A program made the translations under genes and the position numbers. Positions 44,132 to 54,744 of a stretch of DNA of 64,000 nucleotides are shown piece after piece. Source of the DNA: Bacillus dicomae (lineage in GTDB: Bacteria > Bacillota > Bacilli > Bacillales > Bacillaceae_G); the NCBI RefSeq assembly GCF_006494425.1, contig NZ_VHIV01000001.1, positions 1,178,001 to 1,242,000 of the forward strand, given 5' to 3'. Position 1 is the stretch's first letter; every line of letters begins with the position of its first letter. The notes under the pieces are model-generated. The model was given only the letters and a program-made list of their open reading frames with translations. It was not told where the DNA came from and did not search any database.

Positions 44132-44150
44132 AAACGGAATAATTACGTTT
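44132..44150. promoter_or_regulatory. Zur-like operator upstream of znuA
   Basis: AAACGGAATAATTACGTTT is nearly palindromic around a central T/A and fits the Bacillus Zur consensus (CGTAATNATTACG core) with two mismatches. It lies 73 bp upstream of the znuA start. A second, half-conserved site is at 44195-44215 (ATCATTCCGATTT half). Binding is inferred. Confidence 0.55.
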
Positions 44151-44326
44151 TAGTTTGCGAACTTAGTATAATACATCTTTTATAAAGTTGCAATAAATAA
44201 TAATCATTCCGATTTGATTTTGTTATAAAGTTGTCAAATATAGATGTGTTATTTTTGCGAATACATGCATATGTGACAACGCTGTGTTCATATATATGAA
44301 AGGAGGGTGTAGAGGGGGATGAGTGT

Positions 44327-44476
44327 TTGGGTTACTTAATGGAAGCTATTTTATTGATATTAGCAGTAGTATTCCCATTAGCTTTAGTCTTAATTTTTTT
44401 AAGAAGATTAATAAGTAATTTAGGAGATGCATCAACAGTAACAAAATTACGAGAGAAAGAGGAGAAAAAAGAGTGA
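44327..44476 (+). CDS. Small single-span membrane protein
   Basis: The frame reads from TTG 44327 (AGAGGGGG before it) or from ATG 44339 to TGA 44476, giving 49 or 45 residues. The N-terminal half is one hydrophobic helix (AILLILAVVFPLALVLIF), then RRLI and a charged tail ending EKEEKKE. A six-codon frame, MSVWVT, overlaps the second start. The gene is missed by normal length cut-offs. Function unknown; a good terminator follows. Confidence 0.6.
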   Translation: MGYLMEAILLILAVVFPLALVLIFLRRLISNLGDASTVTKLREKEEKKE

Positions 44477-44509
44477 GTAAAGCACTATGCGTACGCATAG
44501 TGCTTTACT
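44477..44509 (+). terminator. Terminator of the small membrane protein gene
   Basis: The perfect stem GTAAAGCACTATGC and its complement with a 4-nt loop; the T run is short. Confidence 0.65.
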
Positions 44510-44591
44510 TGTGGTAAAATGAGAGAAGGAAACTCCTAAAAGTTGTATGTTACTTAAGGAGAGAAAAGTAAAATAAGAGGTATATGTATAT

Positions 44592-45249
44592 ATGAATAAA
44601 CGAACAGCGTTAGTACTTGGTGCAAGTGGTTTAGTTGGACAAGAAATAACGCGTCTATTACTTGAATCAGATTACTACGATTCGGTTACTATTTTTGTAA
44701 GAGAACCAATGGAATGGCAACATGAAAAGTTACAGCAAAAGCAAATAGATTATTCGGTATTAGAGGAATATAAAGAGTTTTTTGCTGTAGATGACGTATT
44801 TAGTTGCCTAGGAACAACAATCAAAAAAGCAAAAACAAAGGCGAATTTCAAAAAAGTAGATTATGAATATACGTTACGAGCTGCTTGTTTAGCTGAAAAA
44901 CAAGGGGTGCAAAATTTTCTTGTTGTGTCCTCGATGGGAGCAAATCCTAAATCATTTTTCTTTTATTCACAAGTGAAAGGAAGAATGGAAGAGGAGTTAC
45001 AAAAGTTAGTGATCGGTGGTATTCACATTTTTAGGCCATCTTTATTAGTAGGAAACCGACAAGAATTTCGTTTCGGTGAACGAATGGCTGAAAAGTTATC
45101 TCGTATGATTCCTTTTATATTTAAAGGGGCTTTCAAAAAGTATAAACCAATTTCAGCGAAAGATGTGGCGAAAGGGATGTATATAACTGCATTGCGAGAA
45201 GAATCGGGTATCCACATTTATAATTCGAATGAAATTACAACGATAGAAT

Positions 45250-45251
<2 letters not shown>
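44592..45251 (+). CDS. TIP30-like NAD(P)-binding oxidoreductase
   Basis: The 219-residue protein has a Rossmann start TALVLGASGLVGQEI (~5-19), DDVFSCLGTTIKKA (~67-80), YEYTLRAACLAEKQGV and SSMGANPKSFFFYSQVKGRME, the order of the TIP30/HTATIP2-like atypical SDR group. The catalytic YxxxK is YSQVK. The substrate is unknown. It stands before a bidirectional terminator and opposite namA. Confidence 0.85.
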
Positions 45252-46318
<1,067 letters not shown>

Positions 46319-46452
46319 TCAATGGCCTCCTAGATTGAATTTTCTTACATTGTACCATTCTCTTTTTTGTTTTCCCTAATAAAACGCTTATACGAAAAAT
46401 TTTGTCTATTCGTGTTACAATAATTAATATGAATTGAATTGGAGGCTGACTT

Positions 46453-46905
46453 ATGTACCAGGCTTATTATGAAAGTGAATTAGGCTTGCTAGAAATTATA
46501 GCGAACGATAAAGGAATTACGTCTGTTATATTTGTTGATGAGAGACAAGAAGAACATAGAAATGAAATGATAGATCAATGTATAAATGAGCTAGATGAAT
46601 ATTTTAAGGGAAAGAGAAAAGAGTTCACAGTTCCGTTGTCTGCTGAGGGAACATCATTTCAAAAAAATGTATGGGATGCGCTCTATACTATTCCTTATGG
46701 CGTAAGTGCTTCATATTTAGATATTGCAGAGAAGGTCGGAAATACGAAAGCTGTACGAGCAATAGGAGGAGCAAATAGTCGTAATCCAATTTCAATTATC
46801 GTTCCGTGTCATCGTGTAATAGGGAAGAGCGGGAAACTTGTTGGGTATGCCGGTGGTTTATGGAGGAAAGAGTGGTTATTAAAACACGAAGGTATTTTGA
46901 AATGA
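46453..46905 (+). CDS. ogt: Methylated-DNA--protein-cysteine methyltransferase
   Basis: The 150-residue protein has the acceptor Cys119 in IIVPCHRVIG, the DNA-binding helix (YLDIAEKVGNTKAVRAIGGA) with its Arg finger and the NPISIIVP lid. It repairs O6-methylguanine by taking the methyl group irreversibly. TTGGAGGCTGACTT precedes ATG 46453. The following zinc-ribbon gene starts 25 nt after the stop and is probably cotranscribed. Confidence 0.95.
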   Translation: MYQAYYESELGLLEIIANDKGITSVIFVDERQEEHRNEMIDQCINELDEYFKGKRKEFTVPLSAEGTSFQKNVWDALYTIPYGVSASYLDIAEKVGNTKAVRAIGGANSRNPISIIVPCHRVIGKSGKLVGYAGGLWRKEWLLKHEGILK

Positions 46906-46930
46906 CGTATGGATGGGAAGAGGGATTGTT

Positions 46931-47914
46931 TTGAACTGTATAAATTGTGGGCAACTTTGCGAGGGAAATCAGCTAAATTGTGAAAGTTGCCAGCGGACTT
47001 TGCATACTGAACAGAGTGAAGGAAGCTCGCTAATAGACAAGGAATTAGAAGTATATGTAGGGAGACAATATCCGTATTACAAAAGGAAATGGGAGCTAGA
47101 GGAAAAGCGGATTGCTAGGTGGAGCTGGAATGGTTGGGCAGCTATTTTCAATGTAGGTTGGCTCGGATATCGTAAGTATTATTTACCTGCAGCTTTATTT
47201 GTATTGTTATTATTAGCGTGTGATGCGTTTTCTTATTATATGGGCTTCAACGTAGCATTGCCGATCATTAATATGGTGCCTCTTACGTTCCTATTACTCG
47301 TTTTTATTTTATTTGGAATGGCGATTTTTGCGAATGGATTCTATTATCAATTTGCAGAAAGGCGTATATATCGAATAAAAGCACGAGAAATTCAAGATGA
47401 ATCGGTTGAGAGGTATCTCATTCGTGATAGTGGTGGAACGAGTAGAATGGGAGCAACAATCGTTACGATTTTAGCAATTGCTAGTATCTTTTTCAGCCAT
47501 TTCTTTTTCCCGACGGATAGAGATATTATTCAAAAAGTTCGTACAGGCTCACTTTATGAATATCCGTTCTTTTCCATTGGTGAATCGTTTGAAAATTATT
47601 TTAGAAATCCAGGTTGGGCATATTATCGTGGCACTGAAGGATTAGAATTAGTAGAGTTCCAAGGAGATAGTCCTGATATGCCGAGAAAAAAGGTGAAGAT
47701 TCAATTTGTTGTTGATTATAAATTGGGTGAGATTGAGCCATACTCACTTATGATTAATGGCGAATCTAAAAATGAGGAAGAATTTTTAAAGATAATGGAC
47801 GAAATATTTAAAGTTCAAAATCCATTTGACATAGAGGATGGATTACAAGTAAGAGAAATAGAAAAAGAAGTGGATAGTAGGGCTCTCTATCCGCTTCTTT
47901 TTTTGTATATATAA
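46931..47914 (+). CDS. Zinc-ribbon membrane protein (DUF2628-like)
   Basis: TTG 46931 is favoured because GGAAGAGGG lies just before it; an in-frame ATG at 46913 has no site. The protein (~327 residues) begins with a zinc ribbon, CINCGQ and CESCQ. A region like DUF2628 follows, with WSWNGWAAIFNVGWLGYRKYY, then three or four membrane helices (~75-145 and ~190) and an extracytoplasmic C-terminal domain. The final ~13 codons run through the stem of the gene's own terminator, which hints that the original stop was slightly earlier. Function unknown. Confidence 0.72.
   Translation: MNCINCGQLCEGNQLNCESCQRTLHTEQSEGSSLIDKELEVYVGRQYPYYKRKWELEEKRIARWSWNGWAAIFNVGWLGYRKYYLPAALFVLLLLACDAFSYYMGFNVALPIINMVPLTFLLLVFILFGMAIFANGFYYQFAERRIYRIKAREIQDESVERYLIRDSGGTSRMGATIVTILAIASIFFSHFFFPTDRDIIQKVRTGSLYEYPFFSIGESFENYFRNPGWAYYRGTEGLELVEFQGDSPDMPRKKVKIQFVVDYKLGEIEPYSLMINGESKNEEEFLKIMDEIFKVQNPFDIEDGLQVREIEKEVDSRALYPLLFLYI
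47864..47905 (+). terminator. Terminator inside the 3' end of the zinc-ribbon gene
   Basis: The stem AAGAAGTGGATAG/CTATCCGCTTCTT with a 9-nt loop and T7 lies within the last codons of the reading frame. Confidence 0.85.
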
Positions 47915-48003
47915 AAATAATATTTGAAATAATCTGAATCTTTTGTATAATAATATGTATTATACTGGCTTTCATTTATACATATAGATTGGGGGAAGGA
48001 AGA

Positions 48004-49665
48004 ATGAAGAGAAAGGTAACAACGATTGCTGCAGTTGCATTATCGACTAGTGTATTAGTTGCAGGTTGCGGAAATGGAGAGAAGGCATCTACTACGAAGA
48101 AAGAAGCAGGTAAGGGGGCAGCAGATAAGCAAGTATTAAACTTACTAGAAACAGCAGAAATTCCTTCAATGGATACGTCAAAATCAACAGACTCTGTATC
48201 ATTCCGTGCCTTTGTAAATGCAATGGAAGGATTATATCGTTTGGATAAGGATAATAAACCAACTCCAGGTATGGCAAAAGACGTGAAAATTAGTGAAGAT
48301 AAAAAGACATATACATTTGAATTACGTGATGCGAAATGGTCAAATGGTGATCCAGTTCGAGCACAAGATTTTGTATATGCATGGCAACGCACATTAGATA
48401 AAGCAATGGCAGCTGAGTATGCATTTATTTTATTTGATGTGAAAAATGCACAGAAAGTAAATAAAGGAGAGTTACCGTTAGATCAATTAGGAGTGAAAGC
48501 GAAGGATGACAAAACGTTAGTAGTAGAATTAGAACAACCAGCACCATATTTCCTTGAGCTTACTTCATTCCCAACATTTTTCCCTTTAAATGAAAAATAT
48601 GTGAAAGAACAAGGAGATAAATACGGATTAGAAGCAGATAAATTATTATATAATGGACCGTTTACGATGAGTGAATGGAAACATGAACGAAGTTATCAGT
48701 TAAAGAAAAACCCTAATTATTGGGATAAAGATACTGTGAAGTTAGAAGAAATTAATGTGAATATTGTGAAGGAAACAAGCACAGGAGTAAATTTATATGA
48801 CAGTGATCAAGCGGACCGTGTTATTTTAACTTCTGAATTTGTTGATAAATATAAAAAGAATAAGCCAGATGAATTTAAAACGAAGTTAGATCCACGTATG
48901 TATTTCTTGCGCTTTAACCAAAAAAATGCAACGTTTAAAAATCAAAAAGTTCGTGAAGCGATTGACCTGGCATATGATAAAAAAGGAATTGCAAATGTTA
49001 TTTTAAATGACGGATCATTGCCAGCATATTTCTTAGTACCTGAAAAATTTACGACAGGACCTGATGGGAAAGATTTCCGTACTGTAAATAAAAATTTCCG
49101 TGACAGTAAAGATAATGCAGCAAAAGCAAAAAAATTATGGGAAGAAGCGAAGAAAGAACTTGGCCAAGATACAATTACAGTCGAATTACTAAATGATGAT
49201 AACGGTAGTCGTAAAAAAGTAGGAGACTTTATTAAAGAAGAGTTAGAGAAAAACTTACCTGGTATTAAAGTGAATTTAAAACAACAGCCATATAAACAGA
49301 AGTTAGATTTAGAAAAGAAATTTGAATATGAATTCTCTTTATCTGCATGGAGTCCAGATTATCCAGATCCAATGACTTATATTGATATGTTTGTTACTGG
49401 AAGCTCATTTAATGAAATGGAATATTCTAATCCGAAGTATGATGATTTAGTAGCGAAATCAAAAGGAGAGCTATTAAAAGATGATAAAGCACGCTGGAAT
49501 GCACTTGCAGAAGCGGAAAAAATCTTAATTGGTCAAGATGCTGCGATTTCTCCTACGTACCAACAAAGTACAGCATACTTAGAGAAACCGTACGTAAAAG
49601 GTATTGCGAATCATACGTTCGGTGGGGACTTTAGTTATAAATGGGCATATATTACAAAAAAATAG
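48004..49665 (+). CDS. Peptide ABC transporter substrate-binding lipoprotein (OppA family)
   Basis: ATG 48004 follows GGGGGAAGG. The 553-residue lipoprotein has lipobox VAGC (Cys22). The SBP_bac_5 signature runs from FELRDAKWSNGDPVRAQDFV to AWQRTLDK (~95-125), and WSPDYPDPMTYIDMF near residue 445 is typical of OppA/DppE-like oligopeptide-binding proteins. It captures peptides for import or signalling. No permease or ATPase genes are adjacent; it must use a system encoded elsewhere. Confidence 0.93.
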   Translation: MKRKVTTIAAVALSTSVLVAGCGNGEKASTTKKEAGKGAADKQVLNLLETAEIPSMDTSKSTDSVSFRAFVNAMEGLYRLDKDNKPTPGMAKDVKISEDKKTYTFELRDAKWSNGDPVRAQDFVYAWQRTLDKAMAAEYAFILFDVKNAQKVNKGELPLDQLGVKAKDDKTLVVELEQPAPYFLELTSFPTFFPLNEKYVKEQGDKYGLEADKLLYNGPFTMSEWKHERSYQLKKNPNYWDKDTVKLEEINVNIVKETSTGVNLYDSDQADRVILTSEFVDKYKKNKPDEFKTKLDPRMYFLRFNQKNATFKNQKVREAIDLAYDKKGIANVILNDGSLPAYFLVPEKFTTGPDGKDFRTVNKNFRDSKDNAAKAKKLWEEAKKELGQDTITVELLNDDNGSRKKVGDFIKEELEKNLPGIKVNLKQQPYKQKLDLEKKFEYEFSLSAWSPDYPDPMTYIDMFVTGSSFNEMEYSNPKYDDLVAKSKGELLKDDKARWNALAEAEKILIGQDAAISPTYQQSTAYLEKPYVKGIANHTFGGDFSYKWAYITKK

Positions 49666-49671
49666 TATAAT

Positions 49672-49703
49672 AAGAGATGAGTGAATTTTCGCTCATCTTT
49701 TAT
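49672..49703 (+). terminator. Terminator of the OppA-like gene
   Basis: The stem AGATGAGTG/CGCTCATCT with an AT-rich loop, then TTTTATTT. Confidence 0.75.
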
Positions 49704-49723
49704 TTGTATAGGAGGAATTATAG

Positions 49724-50140
<417 letters not shown>

Positions 50141-50155
50141 GGGGGCAAAGAAAAT

Positions 50156-50701
50156 TTGCATGCGTTAGTAATTGGTGGAACAGGAATGCTAAAGAGGGTT
50201 TCTATATGGCTTTGTGAGCAAGGGTTTCATGTTTCTATTATTGGAAGAGATGAAGTGAAATTAGAAAATGTTAAACGGGGGAGTACTACACCTGAAAGTA
50301 TCACATGCCTTCCGTTAGATTATCATAATGATGACGATGTAAAGTTAGCTATTAAAAACACAATTGAGAGGAATGGCCCAATAACATTAGTTGTCGCGTG
50401 GATACACTCAAGTGCAAAAGATGCGTTATCACTCATTTGTAGAGAATTAGACTTGTCGTCTGAAACATACGACGTTTTTCATATTTTAGGCAGTAAAGCG
50501 TCGAGAATAGCCTCACACAAAATAGGGGGTAAGCGATGTAGCTATCATAGAATAATTTTAGGTTTTATATTAGAAGATACATACGCAAGATGGCTTACTC
50601 ATGAAGAAATATCGGATGGGGTAATAAAAGGAATTGAAAGTAAATGTGATGAATGGATTGTAGGAAGAGTAGAGCCGTGGGAATTACGGCCGACATGGTA
50701 A
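50156..50701 (+). CDS. Short-chain dehydrogenase-like protein
   Basis: The start is TTG 50156 behind AAGGGGGCAAAG. The 181-residue protein has a Rossmann start ALVIGGTGMLKRVSIWL (~3-19) and GRDEVKLENVKRG, with LPLDYHND at the second strand pair. The usual SDR catalytic YxxxK is not evident; SYHRI stands at the expected place. It may bind NAD(P)H without normal SDR activity. It lies between fosB and a phosphatase gene in one operon; the functional link is unknown. Confidence 0.78.
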   Translation: MHALVIGGTGMLKRVSIWLCEQGFHVSIIGRDEVKLENVKRGSTTPESITCLPLDYHNDDDVKLAIKNTIERNGPITLVVAWIHSSAKDALSLICRELDLSSETYDVFHILGSKASRIASHKIGGKRCSYHRIILGFILEDTYARWLTHEEISDGVIKGIESKCDEWIVGRVEPWELRPTW

Positions 50702-50713
50702 GGGGGAATTGAA

Positions 50714-51325
50714 GTGAAGACAACGGTATATGTAACAAGGCATGGTGAAACGGAATGGAATGTAGCGAAGCGAATGCAAGGGCGGAAAAATTCTACTTTA
50801 ACTGAAAATGGTATACTGCAGGCTAAGCAATTAGGAGAGCGAATGAAAGATTTATCTATCGATGCGATCTATAGTAGTCCCAGTGAAAGAACCCTTCATA
50901 CTGCAGCGTTAATAAAGGGCGAACGTGATATACCCATAATCGCGGATGAGCATTTCTATGAAATTAACATGGGTATATGGGAAGGACAGACGATTGATGA
51001 TATAGAAAGACAATACCCAGACGACATACAGTTATTTTGGTATGAGCCACATCTTTTTCAGTCAACATCAGGAGAAAATTTTGAGGCTGTTCATAAAAGG
51101 GTAATTGAGGGGATGCAGCTTCTATTAGAAAAGCATAAAGGAGAAAGTATATTAATTGTCTCCCATGCGGCAGCGGCAAAATTACTTGTAGGACATTTTG
51201 CGGGTATTGAAATAGAAAATGTATGGGATGATCCATTTATGCATAGCGCTAGTCTAAGTATAATAGAATTTGAAGATGGTAACGGTGAAGTGAAGCAATT
51301 TGCAGATATAAGTCATTTTCAATAA
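50714..51325 (+). CDS. Histidine phosphatase family protein
   Basis: The start is GTG 50714 with AAGGGGGAATTG before it. The 203-residue protein has the RHG motif VTRHGETEWN (~5-14; phospho-acceptor His). YSSPSERTLHTA carries the second Arg, MGIWEGQ the acid/base Glu and VSHAAAAKLL the second His. It belongs to the GpmB/PhoE-like phosphatases with broad specificity. It is the last gene of the fosB operon. Confidence 0.92.
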   Translation: MKTTVYVTRHGETEWNVAKRMQGRKNSTLTENGILQAKQLGERMKDLSIDAIYSSPSERTLHTAALIKGERDIPIIADEHFYEINMGIWEGQTIDDIERQYPDDIQLFWYEPHLFQSTSGENFEAVHKRVIEGMQLLLEKHKGESILIVSHAAAAKLLVGHFAGIEIENVWDDPFMHSASLSIIEFEDGNGEVKQFADISHFQ

Positions 51326-51339
51326 AGTGGGATAAACGT

Positions 51340-51367
51340 AAAAAAGGCCGCAAAACGGCCTTTTTTT
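51340..51367. terminator. Bidirectional terminator between the phosphatase gene and exsB
   Basis: The stem AAAAAAGGCCG/CGGCCTTTTTT with a 5-nt loop and T7. Confidence 0.9.
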
Positions 51368-51380
51368 GTAGGCACAAAAA

Positions 51381-51959
51381 CTAGCAATTACGTTTTTTAT
51401 ACCAGAAGTGATCAAATTTCTTGTGTTTGCAAGATGGGAATTTATGTCCGCCTTTGCAATCATTCCACTTATGCCCGTCATCGTGACAGTCTCTACCATG
51501 ATCGCATGAATCATCGCAAGAGTGACCGTGTCTGTTAGGGAAGAATTCGCATTTTTTACAGAAACTTCGTTTTGTCCAGAAAAATTTCTTTTCAAAGCGT
51601 ATGCATTTTGTAATGAATGTACAATGTTTTCTGCGAGTACGTTTTGTAACTAAAACGCATTCTTTTCTACGCGTCACTTTCGTAACGAACGTCCATTTTT
51701 GAACGCGTACACGAGTACATTTTGTAACAAATGTCCATTTTTTTACATGCGTACATTTTGTAACGAACGTACAATGTTTCACGCGAGTACATCTTGTTCT
51801 TGGACATTTACCCCCAGTTGTACATTTACATCCAGTTGTACAATTATGATGAGTGAACTTATCATCATCGCATTCAAAAGTACTTGGATCTTGGTGTAAG
51901 AAATCCTCCATCCCAGCACTTTTGATTTCTTCAACCGCTTTTCTAATATCACGTTTCAT
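51381..51959 (-). CDS. exsB: ExsB/CotG-like repetitive spore coat protein
   Basis: The start is ATG 51959 behind AAGGAGGATTT. The 192-residue protein has a normal N-terminus (KRDIRKAVEEIKSAGMEDFL). A basic, Cys- and Thr-rich repeat region follows at about 55-145, with FVTKCT or related units such as HCTFVTKCTHVKKW roughly every 13 residues. The His/Cys/Asp-rich tail at ~150-192 includes HGHSCDDSCDHGRDCHDD. Its divergent neighbour is cotH, the same pairing as cotG-cotH in B. subtilis and exsB in B. anthracis, where CotH kinase phosphorylates these Thr/Ser-rich repeats. It is crosslinked into the coat. Confidence 0.85.
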   Translation of the reverse strand: MKRDIRKAVEEIKSAGMEDFLHQDPSTFECDDDKFTHHNCTTGCKCTTGGKCPRTRCTRVKHCTFVTKCTHVKKWTFVTKCTRVRVQKWTFVTKVTRRKECVLVTKRTRRKHCTFITKCIRFEKKFFWTKRSFCKKCEFFPNRHGHSCDDSCDHGRDCHDDGHKWNDCKGGHKFPSCKHKKFDHFWYKKRNC

Positions 51960-52110
51960 AGAAATCCTCCTTATCATGTATTTAGTTGAAAAGGTATTCT
52001 TTTTCCTTAACAGGATATGTATGGAGGTATCTTTCTGAACAGGACAAGAGTGTAATTTTATATAAATAGTTGATAGCGGATGTATGGACAAGACGAGGTG
52101 CATACATTGA

Positions 52111-53217
<1,107 letters not shown>

Positions 53218-53221
53218 TTTT

Positions 53222-53256
53222 GAAAGAGATTGGAACATTATCAATCTCTTTTTTTG
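53222..53256 (+). terminator. Terminator of cotH
   Basis: The stem GAAAGAGATTG/CAATCTCTTTTT with a loop of about 7 nt, just after the stop. Confidence 0.85.
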
Positions 53257-53322
53257 TATAATAAAGATGTATTGGTAGAATTGGCGTAATATATACTTAA
53301 TAAAGGATGGAGATGTGGAAAC

Positions 53323-53940
53323 ATGACGGTAAAATGGATTGATTGGGTAAAACAAATACAATCTATAGCTCAAGCGGGTTTAACGTATTCTAAGGATGTG
53401 TATGATATAGAACGTTTCCAACAATTACGGGATATTTCCATTTCGATGATGTCACACTATACAAAGACAGATTGGGAAGTTGTAGAGAAGTTATTTGCAA
53501 GTGAGACAGGCTATCAAACACCTAAAGTCGATATAAGAGCAGTCGTTTTTGAAAATGAAAAGTTATTATTTGTGAAAGAAAAAAGTGATGGAAAATGGGC
53601 ATTGCCAGGTGGATGGGCTGATATCGGTTATACGCCGACAGAAGTAGCAGCAAAAGAAGTTTTTGAGGAGACAGGGTTTGAAGTAGATGATTTTAAGCTA
53701 CTTGCTATATTTGATAAAGAAAAACATCAACCATCGCCTTCAGCAACGCATGTATATAAAATTTTTATTGGCTGTAAAATTATTGGTGGTGAAAAGAAAA
53801 CTAGTATTGAAACAGATGATGTGGAGTTTTTTGGTGAAAATGAATTGCCTAATTTATCGATTGCTAGAAATACAGAAGAGCAAATTAAACAAATGTTTGC
53901 CTACATAAAAGAACCTCAGAAAGAAATATTAATAGATTAA
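53323..53940 (+). CDS. Nudix hydrolase with an N-terminal helical domain
   Basis: The 205-residue protein has a helical N-terminal part (~1-60; WVKQIQSIAQAGLTYSKDVYD, FQQLRDISISMM) typical of the 'Nudix hydrolase N-terminal' proteins of Bacillus. A Nudix domain follows with box GGWADIGYT to KEVFEETGF (~97-119). Relatives hydrolyse ADP-ribose or nucleoside diphosphate linkages. The substrate is not evident. It stands between cotH and dedA with its own promoter region. Confidence 0.9.
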   Translation: MTVKWIDWVKQIQSIAQAGLTYSKDVYDIERFQQLRDISISMMSHYTKTDWEVVEKLFASETGYQTPKVDIRAVVFENEKLLFVKEKSDGKWALPGGWADIGYTPTEVAAKEVFEETGFEVDDFKLLAIFDKEKHQPSPSATHVYKIFIGCKIIGGEKKTSIETDDVEFFGENELPNLSIARNTEEQIKQMFAYIKEPQKEILID

Positions 53941-54044
53941 TAATGCGTATGTCAGTGATATTGTCGGCATGAAGATATTGGCAGAATGCAACCTTTATGT
54001 AATAATGGGATGGTATGTGAAGAAAAAAGGAGATAGAAAATAAA

Positions 54045-54647
54045 ATGTTAGCAAGCATAATAGATCAGTTATTGCAATTTTTTGCAAGTTTAGGTTACTT
54101 TGGAGTAGCGCTAGCTTTAATGATTGAAATTATCCCGAGTGAAATTGTACTTTCGTATGCTGGCTTTTTAGTCGCAGATGGTAAAATTAGCTTTGTCGGT
54201 GCAGTTATTGCTGGAACAATCGGTGGTACTTTAGCCCAAATCTTTTTATATTGGCTTGGGTACTATGGAGGACGTCCTGTTGTAGAGAAATATGGAAAGT
54301 ATCTACTTATTAATAAACACCATTTAGACATAGCAGAAAATTGGTTTAAGCGTTACGGAGCGGGAGTAATCTTTTCAGCGCGCTTTATTCCAGTAGTACG
54401 TCATGCAATCTCTATTCCAGCAGGATTAGCTAAAATGCCGTTAAAACTATTTACACTGTATACAGTAGTTGCGATCATTCCATGGTCAATTCTATTTATA
54501 TACTTAGGTGAAAAGCTTGGTGGAAATTGGCGACATATTAAAGAGTATGCATCTGATTACACACATTACATAATTATAGGAGCTGTTCTCTTTGTTGCTC
54601 TATACTTCGGTTTAAAGTATTTCAAAAAGAAGAAAACAGCGCGTTAA
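54045..54647 (+). CDS. DedA family membrane protein
   Basis: The 200-residue protein has the DedA/VTT pattern. An amphipathic start precedes FFASLGYFGVALALMIEIIPSE (re-entrant helix with acidic residue), then GTIGGTLAQIFLYWLGYYGGRP, and the Arg motif FSARFIPVVRHAISIPAGLAKM. Members are lipid scramblases or flippases; in bacilli some recycle undecaprenyl phosphate or phosphatidylethanolamine. AAAAAAGGAGATAG precedes ATG 54045. Confidence 0.93.
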   Translation: MLASIIDQLLQFFASLGYFGVALALMIEIIPSEIVLSYAGFLVADGKISFVGAVIAGTIGGTLAQIFLYWLGYYGGRPVVEKYGKYLLINKHHLDIAENWFKRYGAGVIFSARFIPVVRHAISIPAGLAKMPLKLFTLYTVVAIIPWSILFIYLGEKLGGNWRHIKEYASDYTHYIIIGAVLFVALYFGLKYFKKKKTAR

Positions 54648-54676
54648 AGCCAATGATTTTTCATTGGCTTTTTTTA
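54646..54676 (+). terminator. Terminator of the dedA-like gene
   Basis: The stem AAAGCCAATGA/TCATTGGCTTT with a 5-nt loop and T7 overlaps the stop codon. Confidence 0.85.
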
Positions 54677-54744
54677 CTTGTTTCGGTTCTAAAAAAAAAG
54701 AGTTGTCCATAATGTGTAATAATAAAGCGTAGCGGAGGAATGTG

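Noticed and set aside
51600-51800. Regular DNA repeats resembling a CRISPR array
   Set aside because: The repeats are in frame, vary in sequence and encode the TFVTK units of ExsB; there are no equal spacers.
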